Positions 20,936 through 29,021 of a stretch of DNA of 64,000 bases are shown one piece after another. The stretch is from Umezawaea tangerina. GTDB lineage: Bacteria > Actinomycetota > Actinomycetes > Mycobacteriales > Pseudonocardiaceae. The position numbers were made by a program, and so were the translations under genes. Within the stretch, counting starts at the first letter, position 1. Each line of letters begins with the position of its first letter. The stretch lies in assembly GCF_003002815.1 (NCBI RefSeq), contig NZ_PVTF01000008.1, forward strand, positions 124,001 through 188,000. Reading direction: 5' to 3'. The notes beneath the pieces were generated by a model, which made no database searches, was not told the origin of the DNA, and was given only the letters and a program-made list of their open reading frames with translations.

Positions 20936-22012
20936 ATGACCGAGCGTGGACGGCGTGACCCACTCCCCGCGCACGACGACATGACCACCCCCGTCCGCAC
21001 GCCCACGGCCGTCCTGATGGTGCTGGGCTCCAGCGTCTCGCTGCAGTTCGGCACCGTGCTGGCCGCGCACCTGTTCCCCGTCACCGGCGCCCTGGGCGCC
21101 ACGGTCCTGCGCCTCGCCCTGGCCGCCGCCGTGCTGCTGGCGGTCTCCCGGCCCGGTGTGCGCCGGTGGACCCGTGCGCAGTGGCGCGCGGTGGTGCCGC
21201 TCGGGCTGAGCCTGGCGGGCATGAACGGGTTCTTCTACGCCGCCATCGACCGGATCCCGCTCGGCACGACCGTCACGATCGAGTTCCTCGGCCCGCTGGC
21301 GCTGGCCGCGGTGCTGTCGCGGCGGCCGCGCGACTTCGGCTGGATCCTGCTGGCCGCGACCGGGGTGGCCGCGCTGGGCTGGTCCGGCGACGGCGGCCCG
21401 ACGGGCGCGCTCGACCCGTTGGGCGTCGTGTTCGCCCTGTGCGCCGCGGTGTTCTGGGCGCTGTACGTCCTGGCCGGCGCCCGCACCGCCGCGGTCGTGC
21501 CGGGTCACGGCGGGCTCGCGGTGGCCATGGCGGTGGCCGCGGTCGTCGTGCTGCCCGGCGGTGTCGTCGGAGCCGGTGAGGTGCTGGCGCAGCCGCACCT
21601 GCTGGTGTCCGCGCTGGGGCTGGCGCTGCTGGCGTCGGTGGTGCCGCACTCGCTACAGCTGTCGGCCCTGCGCGTGCTGCCGCGGCCCGTCTTCGGCGTC
21701 CTGCTCAGCCTGGAGCCCGCCGTCGCGACCCTGACCGGCCGGCTGCTGCTCGGGCAGGACGCCGGGCCGGTCACCGCCGCCGCGGTGACCGTCGTCGTGC
21801 TGGCCAGCGCCGGCTCGACCCTGTCGGCGGCCCGGCAGCAGGAGCGCACCGCCCGCGAGCACGAACAGGCCCAGCGCGACGACGTTGAGCACGCGGTCGA
21901 CGCCGTCGTACACGTGGAGGTGCTCCAGGTGGTAGGCCAGGTGCAGCACGCTGAACACCAGCCAGGCCACGCCGGCGAGGCGGACCGCGAACGCGTTGGC
22001 GGGCCGCGATGA
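20936..22012 (+). CDS. EamA-family (RhtA-like) drug/metabolite exporter with read-through tail
   Basis: A protein of 358 residues. Ten hydrophobic helices in two EamA repeats fill about residues 20-300, with the signature VTIEFLGPLALAAVLSRRPRD and the second-repeat LEPAVATLTGRLLLGQDAG. RhtA-type members export amino acids such as threonine and homoserine. The conserved part ends near SAGSTLSAARQQ, around 21840. The last ~57 codons are hydrophilic and are simply the antisense of the converging membrane gene, so the natural stop has been lost or the tail is junk. ATG 20936 is used; ATG 20981 is also possible. Confidence 0.85.
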   Translation: MTERGRRDPLPAHDDMTTPVRTPTAVLMVLGSSVSLQFGTVLAAHLFPVTGALGATVLRLALAAAVLLAVSRPGVRRWTRAQWRAVVPLGLSLAGMNGFFYAAIDRIPLGTTVTIEFLGPLALAAVLSRRPRDFGWILLAATGVAALGWSGDGGPTGALDPLGVVFALCAAVFWALYVLAGARTAAVVPGHGGLAVAMAVAAVVVLPGGVVGAGEVLAQPHLLVSALGLALLASVVPHSLQLSALRVLPRPVFGVLLSLEPAVATLTGRLLLGQDAGPVTAAAVTVVVLASAGSTLSAARQQERTAREHEQAQRDDVEHAVDAVVHVEVLQVVGQVQHAEHQPGHAGEADRERVGGPR

Positions 22013-22225
22013 CACCGCGGCGCTCAGGGCGGCCAGCCCCAGGTACATGGCGCCGACGTCCTTCACCAGGTGCTGGTTGTAGGGGCCGAGCGGCGGCAGC
22101 CAGTGGTGGCCGAAGCCGGGGAACGTCGTGTACCAGGAGACGGGAGCGCAGTAGGCCCAGCCGCCCACGAGAAGACCGGTGACGGCCAGGGCGAGCAGCA
22201 GCGTGCGACGTGCGGTCGTGGACAT
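21653..22225 (-). CDS. Small four-helix membrane protein with read-through tail
   Basis: A protein of 190 residues as read. The first ~130 residues hold four membrane helices: LLLALAVTGLLVGGWAY, DVGAMYLGLAALSAAV, LAGVAWLVFSVLHLAYHLEHL and VLNVVALGLFVLAGGALLLPG, with WYTTFPGFGHHWLPPLGPYNQHLVKD between the first and second. I do not know a function; similar small actinobacterial membrane proteins are annotated as hypothetical. The remaining ~60 residues are hydrophilic and antisense to the exporter's last helices. ATG 22225 is used because the open frame upstream is low-complexity. The gene probably once ended near 21830. Confidence 0.72.
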   Translation of the reverse strand: MSTTARRTLLLALAVTGLLVGGWAYCAPVSWYTTFPGFGHHWLPPLGPYNQHLVKDVGAMYLGLAALSAAVSSRPANAFAVRLAGVAWLVFSVLHLAYHLEHLHVYDGVDRVLNVVALGLFVLAGGALLLPGRRQGRAGAGQHDDGHRGGGDRPGVLPEQQPAGQGRDGGLQAEQDAEDGPRQHAQGRQL

Positions 22226-22431
22226 GACCACTGGACGACGTGGCACCGGGGAACGTGACGGGCGGGCCGGGTTGTGCCGTCCGACAGGGCCCACCGGTGC
22301 GATTCGTGCGAGTGGACGAACACCCGCGGCCCGCGGCCCGACAGCATCGGAGGCGGACCCGCGGTGACCCCGCGGCGGCGGGGTGCGCCCGGCCGCCGCG
22401 GACCCCGTTCCGCACACCCGAGGAGGATCCG

Positions 22432-25400
22432 GTGACCCGACGCCAGCGCATCGACGACCTGACCGCGTTCGCCGTGCCGGAGCAGCCCGCGCTGTCGCCG
22501 GACGGCACGCGGATCGTCTACGTGCTCCGCACCGTCGACGCCGAGGCCGACCGGAACGTCCGGGCGCTGTGGACCGCGGGCACCCGCGACGGCGCGCCGC
22601 GGCAGCTCACCCGCGGGCGGTCGGACTCGGCGCCGGCGTGGTCGCCGGACGGCACCCGGATCGCGTTCCTGCGCTCCCAGGACGGTCCCGCGCAGGTGTG
22701 GCTGCTCCCGGCCGACGGCGGGGAGCCCGAGCAGGTCACGTCGCTGCCGCTGGGCGCCGGCGCGCCGGTGTGGAGCCCGGACGGGACGCGGATCGCCTTC
22801 GGCGCCGCCGTGGACCTGCACGCCGCCGACGGCGAGGACGACCGGGCGCGCACCCGACGGGCCGGTGCGCCGATCGTGGTCGACCGCCTCGACTACCAGG
22901 CCGACGGCGCCGGGCTGCTGCGCACGATGCGCCGGCACCTGCACGTCCTCGACCTCGCGACCGGCAAGACCGAGCGGGTCACCGAGGGCGACTGGCACGC
23001 GGGCGACCCGGCGTGGTCGCCGGACTCGACCAGGCTCGCCTTCAGCGCGGCCACCGGGCCCGACGCCGACCTGGCGTTCCGGTCGCCGGTCCACGTCCTC
23101 GACCTCGCCGACCGCACGGTCGAGCCGGTCGGCCTGCACGAGGGGTTCGGCGGCCCGGTCACCTGGACCGCCGACGGGTCCGCGCTGCTCGTGGTCGGCA
23201 CCGCGGGCGCGCCGACCGGCCACGCGGGGCTGCTGCGCGTGCCGCTGGACGGCGGTGACGTGGTGGACCTGGCGAAGCCGCTGGACCGCAACGTGATGCC
23301 CGGCGGTCCCGGCTACCCCGGCGCGCTGCCGCGGCTGGTCGATGACGGCCGGACCGCGCTGTTCTGCGTCCGCGACCGCGGCTGCACGCACCTGTACTCG
23401 GTCCCCGTCGACGGCGGCGACCCCGTCGCGGTGCTGGCCGGCGCGGGTCGGGTGGTGGCCGGTCTGTCCACCGCGGACGGCACGGCGGCGGTCGTGCTCG
23501 CCACCCCCGAGTCCTTCGGCGAGATCGTGACCGTGGACCTGGCCACGGGCGAGGAGACCGTGCGGACCGAGCACGGCAAGCTGTCCGAGGTGGACCTGTT
23601 CCCGCGCGTCGAGCGGGAGTTCACGATCTCCGACGGCACCGTCGTGCACGGCTGGCTGGTCGGCGGCTCGACGGAGCCCGGCCCGCTGCTGGTGGACGTC
23701 CACGGCGGTCCGCACAACGCGTGGAACGGCGCGGCCGACGAGGCCCACCTCTACCACCAGGAGCTGGCCGCGCTCGGCTGGACCGTGCTGCTGCTCAACC
23801 CGCGCGGCAGCGACGGCTACGGCGAGCGGTTCCACACCGCCGCGCTCGGCGCCTGGGGCGAGGCCGACGCCAAGGACTTCCTGGAGCCGGTCGACCAGCT
23901 CGTCGCCGAGGGCGTCGCCGACCCGCGACGGCTGGCCGTGGCCGGGTACAGCTACGGCGGCTTCATGACCTGCTACCTCACCAGCCGCGACACCCGGTTC
24001 GCCGCCGCGGTGGCGGGCGGTGTGGTCAGCGACCTCACCAGCATGGCGGGCACGTCCGACAGCGGGCACTTCCTCGCCGAGCTGGAGCTGCGCGCCCTGT
24101 CGTGGGACGACGGCGAGCGCTACGAGGCGCTGTCGCCGATGGCGCGGGTCGACCAGGTGCGCACGCCCACGCTGGTCCTGCAGGGCGCCGCCGACGTGCG
24201 CTGCCCGATCGGCCAGGCCCAGCAGTGGCACGCGGCGCTGCGCGAGCAGGGCGTGCCGACCCAGCTGGTGCTCTACCCCGAGGGCAGCCACCTGTTCATC
24301 CTCGAGGGCCCGCCGTCGCACCGGATCGACTTCAACCGGCGGATCGCGGACTGGGTGCGGCGGTACGCGGGCGACGTGGTCGGGCCGCGCCGCCCCCGGA
24401 TCGACACCGCGCACTGGCAGCGCAGGCTGTCCGCGCTGGCCGCGCGCCACGACGTCCCCGGCGCGGCGCTGGGGATCCTGCGGCTGCGGCCGGGCGGCGA
24501 CGACGAGCTGGTGGAGGTCGCGCACGGCCTGCTGAACACGGTGACCGGGGTCGAGGCGACCACCGACTCGGTGTTCCAGATCGGGTCCATCTCGAAGGTG
24601 TGGACGGCGACGGTCGCCCTGCAGCTCGTGGACGAGGGCCTGCTCGACCTGGACGCGCCGATCGCCGACGTGCTGCCCGAGCTGCGGCTCGCCGAGCAGG
24701 ACGTCACCAAGAGCGTGACCATGCGGCACCTGCTGACCCACACCAGCGGTATCGACGGCGACGTCTTCACCGACACCGGGCGCGGCGACGACTGCCTGGA
24801 GAAGTACGTGGCGCTGCTGGCCGACGTGGCGCAGAACCACCCGATCGGCGCCACCTGGTCCTACTGCAACTCCGGTTTCTCGCTGGCCGGCCGGGTGATC
24901 GAGAGGATCACCGGCAAGACCTGGGACCAGGCCGTGCGCGACCGGCTGTTCACCCCGCTCGGCCTGAGCCGCACCGTGACGCTGCCCGAGGAGGCCCTGC
25001 TGCTCCGCGCCGCGGTCGGCCACGTCGGGGACGGCGACGACCGCACGACGGCACCGCAGTGGGGCCTGCCCCGCTCGCTCGGACCGGCCGGGCTGATCAC
25101 CTCCTCGGTCGCCGACGTCCTCGGGTTCGCCCGGATGCACCTCACCGGCGGTCTCGCGCCCGACGGCACCAGGGTGCTCGGCGAGGCGAGCACCGCGGCG
25201 ATGGCCGAGCACCAGGCCGACGTGCCGGAGAAGTTCACCCTCGGCGACTCGTGGGGGCTGGGCTGGATCCGGTTCGACTGGGACGGCCGCAGGCTCATCG
25301 GCCACGACGGCTCCACGATCGGCCAGAACGCGTTCCTGCGGGTGCTGCCCGAGGAGGGGCTCGCGGTCGTGCTGCTCACCAACGGCGGCCACACCCGCGA

Positions 25401-25764
25401 CCTGTTCGTGGACCTGTACCGGGAGGTCTTCGCCGAGCTCGCCGGACTCGCCGTGCCGCCCCCGCTGGAGCCGCCCGCCGAGCCGGTGTCCGTGGACGCC
25501 GACCGGTACCTGGGCACCTACGAGCGGGCCGGGTCGCGCCTGGAGGTGCTGGACGGGCCGGTGCTGCGCACGACCGTCACCGGGCCGCTGGCCGCCCTCG
25601 TCCCGGACGTGACGCAGGAGTACCCGATGGTCGCGGTCGCGGAGGACCTGTTCGTCGTGCGGGACCCCCGGATGCGAACGTGGACCCCGGTCTGGTTCTA
25701 CGCGCTGCCGACGGGCGAGCGGTACCTGCACTTCGGCGTGCGCGCTACCCCGAAGGTGGGCTGA
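22432..25764 (+). CDS. Fusion of an S9 prolyl-oligopeptidase-type peptidase and an S12 beta-lactamase-type serine peptidase
   Basis: A protein of 1110 residues starting at GTG 22432, five bases after AGGAGG. Residues 1-400 are a beta-propeller (repeated WSPDGTRIAF blades). Residues ~410-650 are the S9 alpha/beta-hydrolase, with S507 in GYSYGG, D588 in GAADVRC and H620 in EGSHLF. Residues ~665-1010 are a second serine enzyme of the class C beta-lactamase/D-aminopeptidase group, with S719-I-S-K722, Y811-C-N813 and H958-D-G. A C-terminal ~100-residue beta domain resembles those in D-aminopeptidases. No signal peptide: cytoplasmic. Both active sites look intact. It heads an operon of D-amino-acid enzymes, so it may cleave peptides containing D-residues; the specificity is inferred. 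Confidence 0.88.
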   Translation: MTRRQRIDDLTAFAVPEQPALSPDGTRIVYVLRTVDAEADRNVRALWTAGTRDGAPRQLTRGRSDSAPAWSPDGTRIAFLRSQDGPAQVWLLPADGGEPEQVTSLPLGAGAPVWSPDGTRIAFGAAVDLHAADGEDDRARTRRAGAPIVVDRLDYQADGAGLLRTMRRHLHVLDLATGKTERVTEGDWHAGDPAWSPDSTRLAFSAATGPDADLAFRSPVHVLDLADRTVEPVGLHEGFGGPVTWTADGSALLVVGTAGAPTGHAGLLRVPLDGGDVVDLAKPLDRNVMPGGPGYPGALPRLVDDGRTALFCVRDRGCTHLYSVPVDGGDPVAVLAGAGRVVAGLSTADGTAAVVLATPESFGEIVTVDLATGEETVRTEHGKLSEVDLFPRVEREFTISDGTVVHGWLVGGSTEPGPLLVDVHGGPHNAWNGAADEAHLYHQELAALGWTVLLLNPRGSDGYGERFHTAALGAWGEADAKDFLEPVDQLVAEGVADPRRLAVAGYSYGGFMTCYLTSRDTRFAAAVAGGVVSDLTSMAGTSDSGHFLAELELRALSWDDGERYEALSPMARVDQVRTPTLVLQGAADVRCPIGQAQQWHAALREQGVPTQLVLYPEGSHLFILEGPPSHRIDFNRRIADWVRRYAGDVVGPRRPRIDTAHWQRRLSALAARHDVPGAALGILRLRPGGDDELVEVAHGLLNTVTGVEATTDSVFQIGSISKVWTATVALQLVDEGLLDLDAPIADVLPELRLAEQDVTKSVTMRHLLTHTSGIDGDVFTDTGRGDDCLEKYVALLADVAQNHPIGATWSYCNSGFSLAGRVIERITGKTWDQAVRDRLFTPLGLSRTVTLPEEALLLRAAVGHVGDGDDRTTAPQWGLPRSLGPAGLITSSVADVLGFARMHLTGGLAPDGTRVLGEASTAAMAEHQADVPEKFTLGDSWGLGWIRFDWDGRRLIGHDGSTIGQNAFLRVLPEEGLAVVLLTNGGHTRDLFVDLYREVFAELAGLAVPPPLEPPAEPVSVDADRYLGTYERAGSRLEVLDGPVLRTTVTGPLAALVPDVTQEYPMVAVAEDLFVVRDPRMRTWTPVWFYALPTGERYLHFGVRATPKVG

Positions 25765-25767
25765 CAC

Positions 25768-26943
25768 ATGGATCACGCGCTCGTCTCCCGGATGCGGGAG
25801 CTGCTGCCGGAGATGCTCGCCGACATCGAGGAGCTGGTGGTCTGCGAGTCGCCGTCGGCCGACCTCGCCGCGGTCGCCGCCAGCGCCGACGTAGTCTCGC
25901 GGGTGGGGGAGAAGCGGCTGGGGGTGGCGCCGGAGCGGATCGTCGTGGCGGGCCGCACCCACCTGCGCTGGGCGTTCGGCGACGGGCCGTCCACCGTGCT
26001 GGTGCTCGGGCACCACGACACGGTGTGGCCGCTCGGGTCGCTGGCCACCCACCCGTTCACCGTGGTCGACGGGGTCATGCGCGGGCCGGGCTGCTTCGAC
26101 ATGAAGGCCGGGGTGGTGATGGCGATGCACGCCATCGCCGCGCTGCCCGACCGGTCCGGGGTGACGCTGCTGGTCACCGGGGACGAGGAGATCGGCTCGC
26201 CCACCTCGCGGGACCTCATCGAGGAGGAGGCGAGGGGCCGCGCCGCCGCGCTGGTGCTGGAGGCCTCCGCCGACGGCGGCGCGCTCAAGACCGAGCGCAA
26301 GGGCGTGTCGCTCTACCAGGTCAAGGTCAAGGGTCGGGCCGCCCACGCGGGCCTGGAGCCGGAACGCGGCGTGAACGCCACCGTGGAGCTCGCGCACCAG
26401 GTGCTGGCCGCCAACGGGCTGGCCGACCCCGCGCTGGGCACGACGGTCACGCCCACGGTGATGTCCTCGGGCACCACCGGCAACACCGTGCCGGCCGCGG
26501 GGGAGTTCTCCGTGGACGTGCGCGCCGCACTGGTCGACGAGCAGCTGCGGGTCGACGCCGCGCTGCACGCGTTGGCGCCGGTCCTGCCCGAGGCGGAGCT
26601 GGAGGTGGTCGGCGTGCCCAACCGGCCGCCCCTGATGGCGTCGGCGTCCTCGGCGCTGTTCGACCACGCCGCCGAGGTCGCCGCCGGGCTCGGGCTGCCG
26701 CCGTTGACGAGGGTCGCGGTCGGGGGCGGGTCGGACGGCAACTTCACCGCGGGCGTCGGCACGCCCACGCTCGACGGGCTCGGCGCGGTCGGCGGCGGCG
26801 CCCACGCGGCGCACGAGCACGTGCTGGTGGCCGAGCTGCCGGGCCGGGCCGCGCTGGTGTCGGCGTTGGTGGCCCAGCTGCTCGACGGCGGGCGGTCGAA
26901 CTCGACCAACTCGCCCGCCTCCGATGGTGCGGGCAGACCATGA
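25768..26943 (+). CDS. M20-family amidohydrolase, candidate N-succinyl-L-amino acid desuccinylase
   Basis: A protein of 391 residues starting 3 bp after the fusion peptidase stop. M20/CPG2-type metal ligands and base are visible: H82-x-D84 in GHHDTVWP, D111 in GCFDMKAGVV, the E140-E141 pair in GDEEIGS, a glutamate in LVLEAS, and H in AAHEHV at the end. The dimerisation insert (VKVKGRAAHAGLEPERGVNA) is intact. General M20 enzymes hydrolyse N-acyl or peptide bonds. Because the next two genes are a GNAT acyltransferase and an N-acylamino-acid racemase, the likely reaction is removal of succinate from N-succinyl-L-amino acids. That assignment rests on context. Confidence 0.88.
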   Translation: MDHALVSRMRELLPEMLADIEELVVCESPSADLAAVAASADVVSRVGEKRLGVAPERIVVAGRTHLRWAFGDGPSTVLVLGHHDTVWPLGSLATHPFTVVDGVMRGPGCFDMKAGVVMAMHAIAALPDRSGVTLLVTGDEEIGSPTSRDLIEEEARGRAAALVLEASADGGALKTERKGVSLYQVKVKGRAAHAGLEPERGVNATVELAHQVLAANGLADPALGTTVTPTVMSSGTTGNTVPAAGEFSVDVRAALVDEQLRVDAALHALAPVLPEAELEVVGVPNRPPLMASASSALFDHAAEVAAGLGLPPLTRVAVGGGSDGNFTAGVGTPTLDGLGAVGGGAHAAHEHVLVAELPGRAALVSALVAQLLDGGRSNSTNSPASDGAGRP

Positions 26944-27836
26944 CGGGCGTCCGCGCGGTGGCGACGATGGTCGGTGTGAACGACCAGGAACGCGCCGAGG
27001 CCGCCGCGCGCGCCGCGGCCACCGCCGCCGGTGTCGAGGTGCGCGACGTGACCGACCTCGACGACCTCGACGCGGTGTACCGGCTCTACGACGGGATCTG
27101 GCGCCCCGACCCGACCAACCCGCCGGTGACGACCAAGCTGCTGCGCGCACTGTCCAAAGTGGGCAACCCGGTGACGGGCGCGTTCGACGGCCCGGTGCTC
27201 GTGGGCGCCTGCGTCGGCTTCTTCGGCGCGCCGGGGGACCGCGTGCTGCACAGCCACGTCGCCGGGGTGTCGTCGGCCGCGCTCGGCCGCCACGTCGGGT
27301 TCGCGCTCAAGCTGCACCAGCGGGCGTGGGCCATGGCGCGTGGCGTCCGGATGGTGGAGTGGACCTACGACCCGCTGGTCGCGCGGAACGCGCACTTCAA
27401 CATCACCAAGCTCGGCGCCGTGCCGGTCGAGTACCTGGCGAACTTCTACGGCGGCATGGACGACGGCATCAACGGCGGTGACGACAGCGACCGGCTGCTC
27501 GTGCACTGGGACCTGGCGGCGGAGCCGGTCGGGCGGGCCGGTGCCGGTCCGCGACCGGCCGCCGACGCCGAGGCGGAACGGGCGCGCGGAGCGGTGGTCG
27601 CCCTCGGGCGCTCCCCGCTCGGGCTCCCCATCCCCGGTACGACCGACGGCACGACGCTGCTGGTGGCCGTGCCGCGCGACGTGGAGGCGCTGCGGTCGAC
27701 CGATCCCGGTCTGGCGAAGGAGTGGCGCGGAGCCGTGCGCGCCGTGCTCGGCCCCGCGCTGGCGGGCGGGGCGCGGATCACCGGGTTCGACCGCACGGGC
27801 TGGTACGTCCTGACGAACGGGAAGGGCAACTCATGA
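26940..27836 (+). CDS. GNAT acyltransferase, candidate succinyl-CoA:D-amino acid N-succinyltransferase
   Basis: A protein of 298 residues starting at ATG 26940, overlapping the M20 stop as ATGA. The GNAT fold is seen in DDLDAVYRLYDGIW, the acyl-CoA loop region LGRHVGFALKLHQRAWAMARG and VEWTYDPLVARNAHFNITKLG. This is the COG3375-type of GNAT that accompanies N-succinylamino-acid racemases, where it succinylates D-amino acids. The C-terminal ~110 residues are an additional region with LVAVPRDVEAL. Internal ATG 26967 and GTG 26976 are alternative starts. The donor and acceptor are inferred from the neighbours. Confidence 0.85.
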   Translation: MTGVRAVATMVGVNDQERAEAAARAAATAAGVEVRDVTDLDDLDAVYRLYDGIWRPDPTNPPVTTKLLRALSKVGNPVTGAFDGPVLVGACVGFFGAPGDRVLHSHVAGVSSAALGRHVGFALKLHQRAWAMARGVRMVEWTYDPLVARNAHFNITKLGAVPVEYLANFYGGMDDGINGGDDSDRLLVHWDLAAEPVGRAGAGPRPAADAEAERARGAVVALGRSPLGLPIPGTTDGTTLLVAVPRDVEALRSTDPGLAKEWRGAVRAVLGPALAGGARITGFDRTGWYVLTNGKGNS

Positions 27837-28939
27837 AGCTGACCGGAGTGGAGCTGCGCCGGGTCCGGATGCCGCTGGTGGCGCCGTTCCGCACGTCGTT
27901 CGGCACCCAGAACGCGCGCGACATCCTGCTGCTGCGCGTGGTCACCGACGAGGCGGAGGGGTGGGGCGAGTGCGTCGCGATGTCCGACCCGCTCTACTCC
28001 TCGGAGTACGTCGACGCCGCCGCGGACGTGCTGACCCGGTTCCTCGTCCCGGCGCTCGCGGCGCACCCCCGGCTCGACGCGAACGCCGTGGCGCCCGTGC
28101 TGGAGCCGTTCCGGGGGCACCGGATGGCCAAGGCGGCGCTGGAGATGGCCGTCCTGGACGCCGAGCTGCGGGCCGAGGGGCGGCCGCTGTCACGCGAGCT
28201 GGGCGCCACCCGCGACCGGGTGCCCTGCGGGGTGTCGGTCGGGATCATGAACTCGGTCGGCGAGCTGCTCGACGCCGTCGGCGGGTACCTCGACGCCGGG
28301 TACGTGCGGATCAAGCTGAAGATCGAGCCGGGCTGGGACGTCGAGCCGGTGCGCGCGGTGCGCGAGCGGTTCGGCGACGACGTGCTGCTCCAGGTCGACG
28401 CGAACACGGCGTACTCGGTGTCCGACGCGCGGCACCTCGCCCGGCTCGACCCGTTCGGGCTGCTGCTGATCGAGCAGCCGCTGGAGGAGGAGGACCTGCT
28501 CGGGCACGCCCAGCTGGCCAAGCTCATCAGCACCCCGGTGTGCCTGGACGAGTCGATCACCTCCGCCCGCTCGGCCGCCGCCGCCATCGCGATGGGGGCC
28601 GCCGCGATCGTGAACATCAAGCCCGGCCGGGTCGGCGGGTACCTGGAGGCGCGGCGGATCCACGACGTGTGCGTGGCCCACGGCGTGCCGGTGTGGTGCG
28701 GCGGGATGATCGAGACCGGACTCGGGCGGGCCGCGAACGTGGCGCTGGCGGCGCTGCCCGGCTTCACCCTGCCGGGCGACACGTCGGCCTCGGACCGGTT
28801 CTACCGCACCGACATCACGACGCCGTTCGTGCTCGACGACGGCCACCTGCCGGTGCCGACCGGGCCCGGTCTCGGCGTGGAGCCGCTGACCGACGAGCTG
28901 GAGGCGGTGACCACCTCCACCGAGTGGCTGCCCCTCTGA
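27833..28939 (+). CDS. N-succinylamino-acid racemase (NAAAR/OSBS enolase-superfamily subgroup)
   Basis: A protein of 368 residues starting at ATG 27833, overlapping the GNAT stop as ATGA. The enolase-superfamily N-terminal capping domain precedes a TIM barrel with every catalytic residue in place: K161-x-K163 (RIKLKI), metal ligands D189 (VDANTAYS), E214 (IEQPL) and D239 (LDESI), and K263 (NIKPGRVGG). Length and numbering are the same as I know for the Amycolatopsis N-acylamino-acid racemase. Such enzymes racemise N-acyl, preferably N-succinyl, amino acids and often retain o-succinylbenzoate synthase activity. No menaquinone genes are nearby, so the racemase role is favoured over MenC. Confidence 0.92.
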   Translation: MKLTGVELRRVRMPLVAPFRTSFGTQNARDILLLRVVTDEAEGWGECVAMSDPLYSSEYVDAAADVLTRFLVPALAAHPRLDANAVAPVLEPFRGHRMAKAALEMAVLDAELRAEGRPLSRELGATRDRVPCGVSVGIMNSVGELLDAVGGYLDAGYVRIKLKIEPGWDVEPVRAVRERFGDDVLLQVDANTAYSVSDARHLARLDPFGLLLIEQPLEEEDLLGHAQLAKLISTPVCLDESITSARSAAAAIAMGAAAIVNIKPGRVGGYLEARRIHDVCVAHGVPVWCGGMIETGLGRAANVALAALPGFTLPGDTSASDRFYRTDITTPFVLDDGHLPVPTGPGLGVEPLTDELEAVTTSTEWLPL

Positions 28940-28969
28940 TCGTCCCCCGGTACGGGCGGGAGGCCGGTT

Positions 28970-28987
28970 TTCGTCCGCTCCGACGAA
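28970..28987. promoter_or_regulatory. Inverted repeat before the PucR-type regulator
   Basis: TTCGTC (28970-28975) and GACGAA (28982-28987) flank a 6-base centre, 34 bp before the PucR-type start and 30 bp after the racemase stop. It could be a regulator binding site or a weak stem; the two cannot be told apart from sequence. Confidence 0.35.
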
Positions 28988-29021
28988 CCGCTCGGCCACC
29001 GGTGGGCCTAGTTTCGGGGCC

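Noticed and set aside
22063-27150. A 1695-codon minus-strand open frame over the peptidase/racemase region
   Set aside because: It is antisense to four strongly supported enzymes with intact motifs, and its translation is compositional noise.
27833-28939. MenC (o-succinylbenzoate synthase) of menaquinone synthesis
   Set aside because: The fold is shared, but no men genes are nearby and the GNAT and M20 neighbours fit the amino-acid racemase role. A secondary OSBS activity cannot be excluded.
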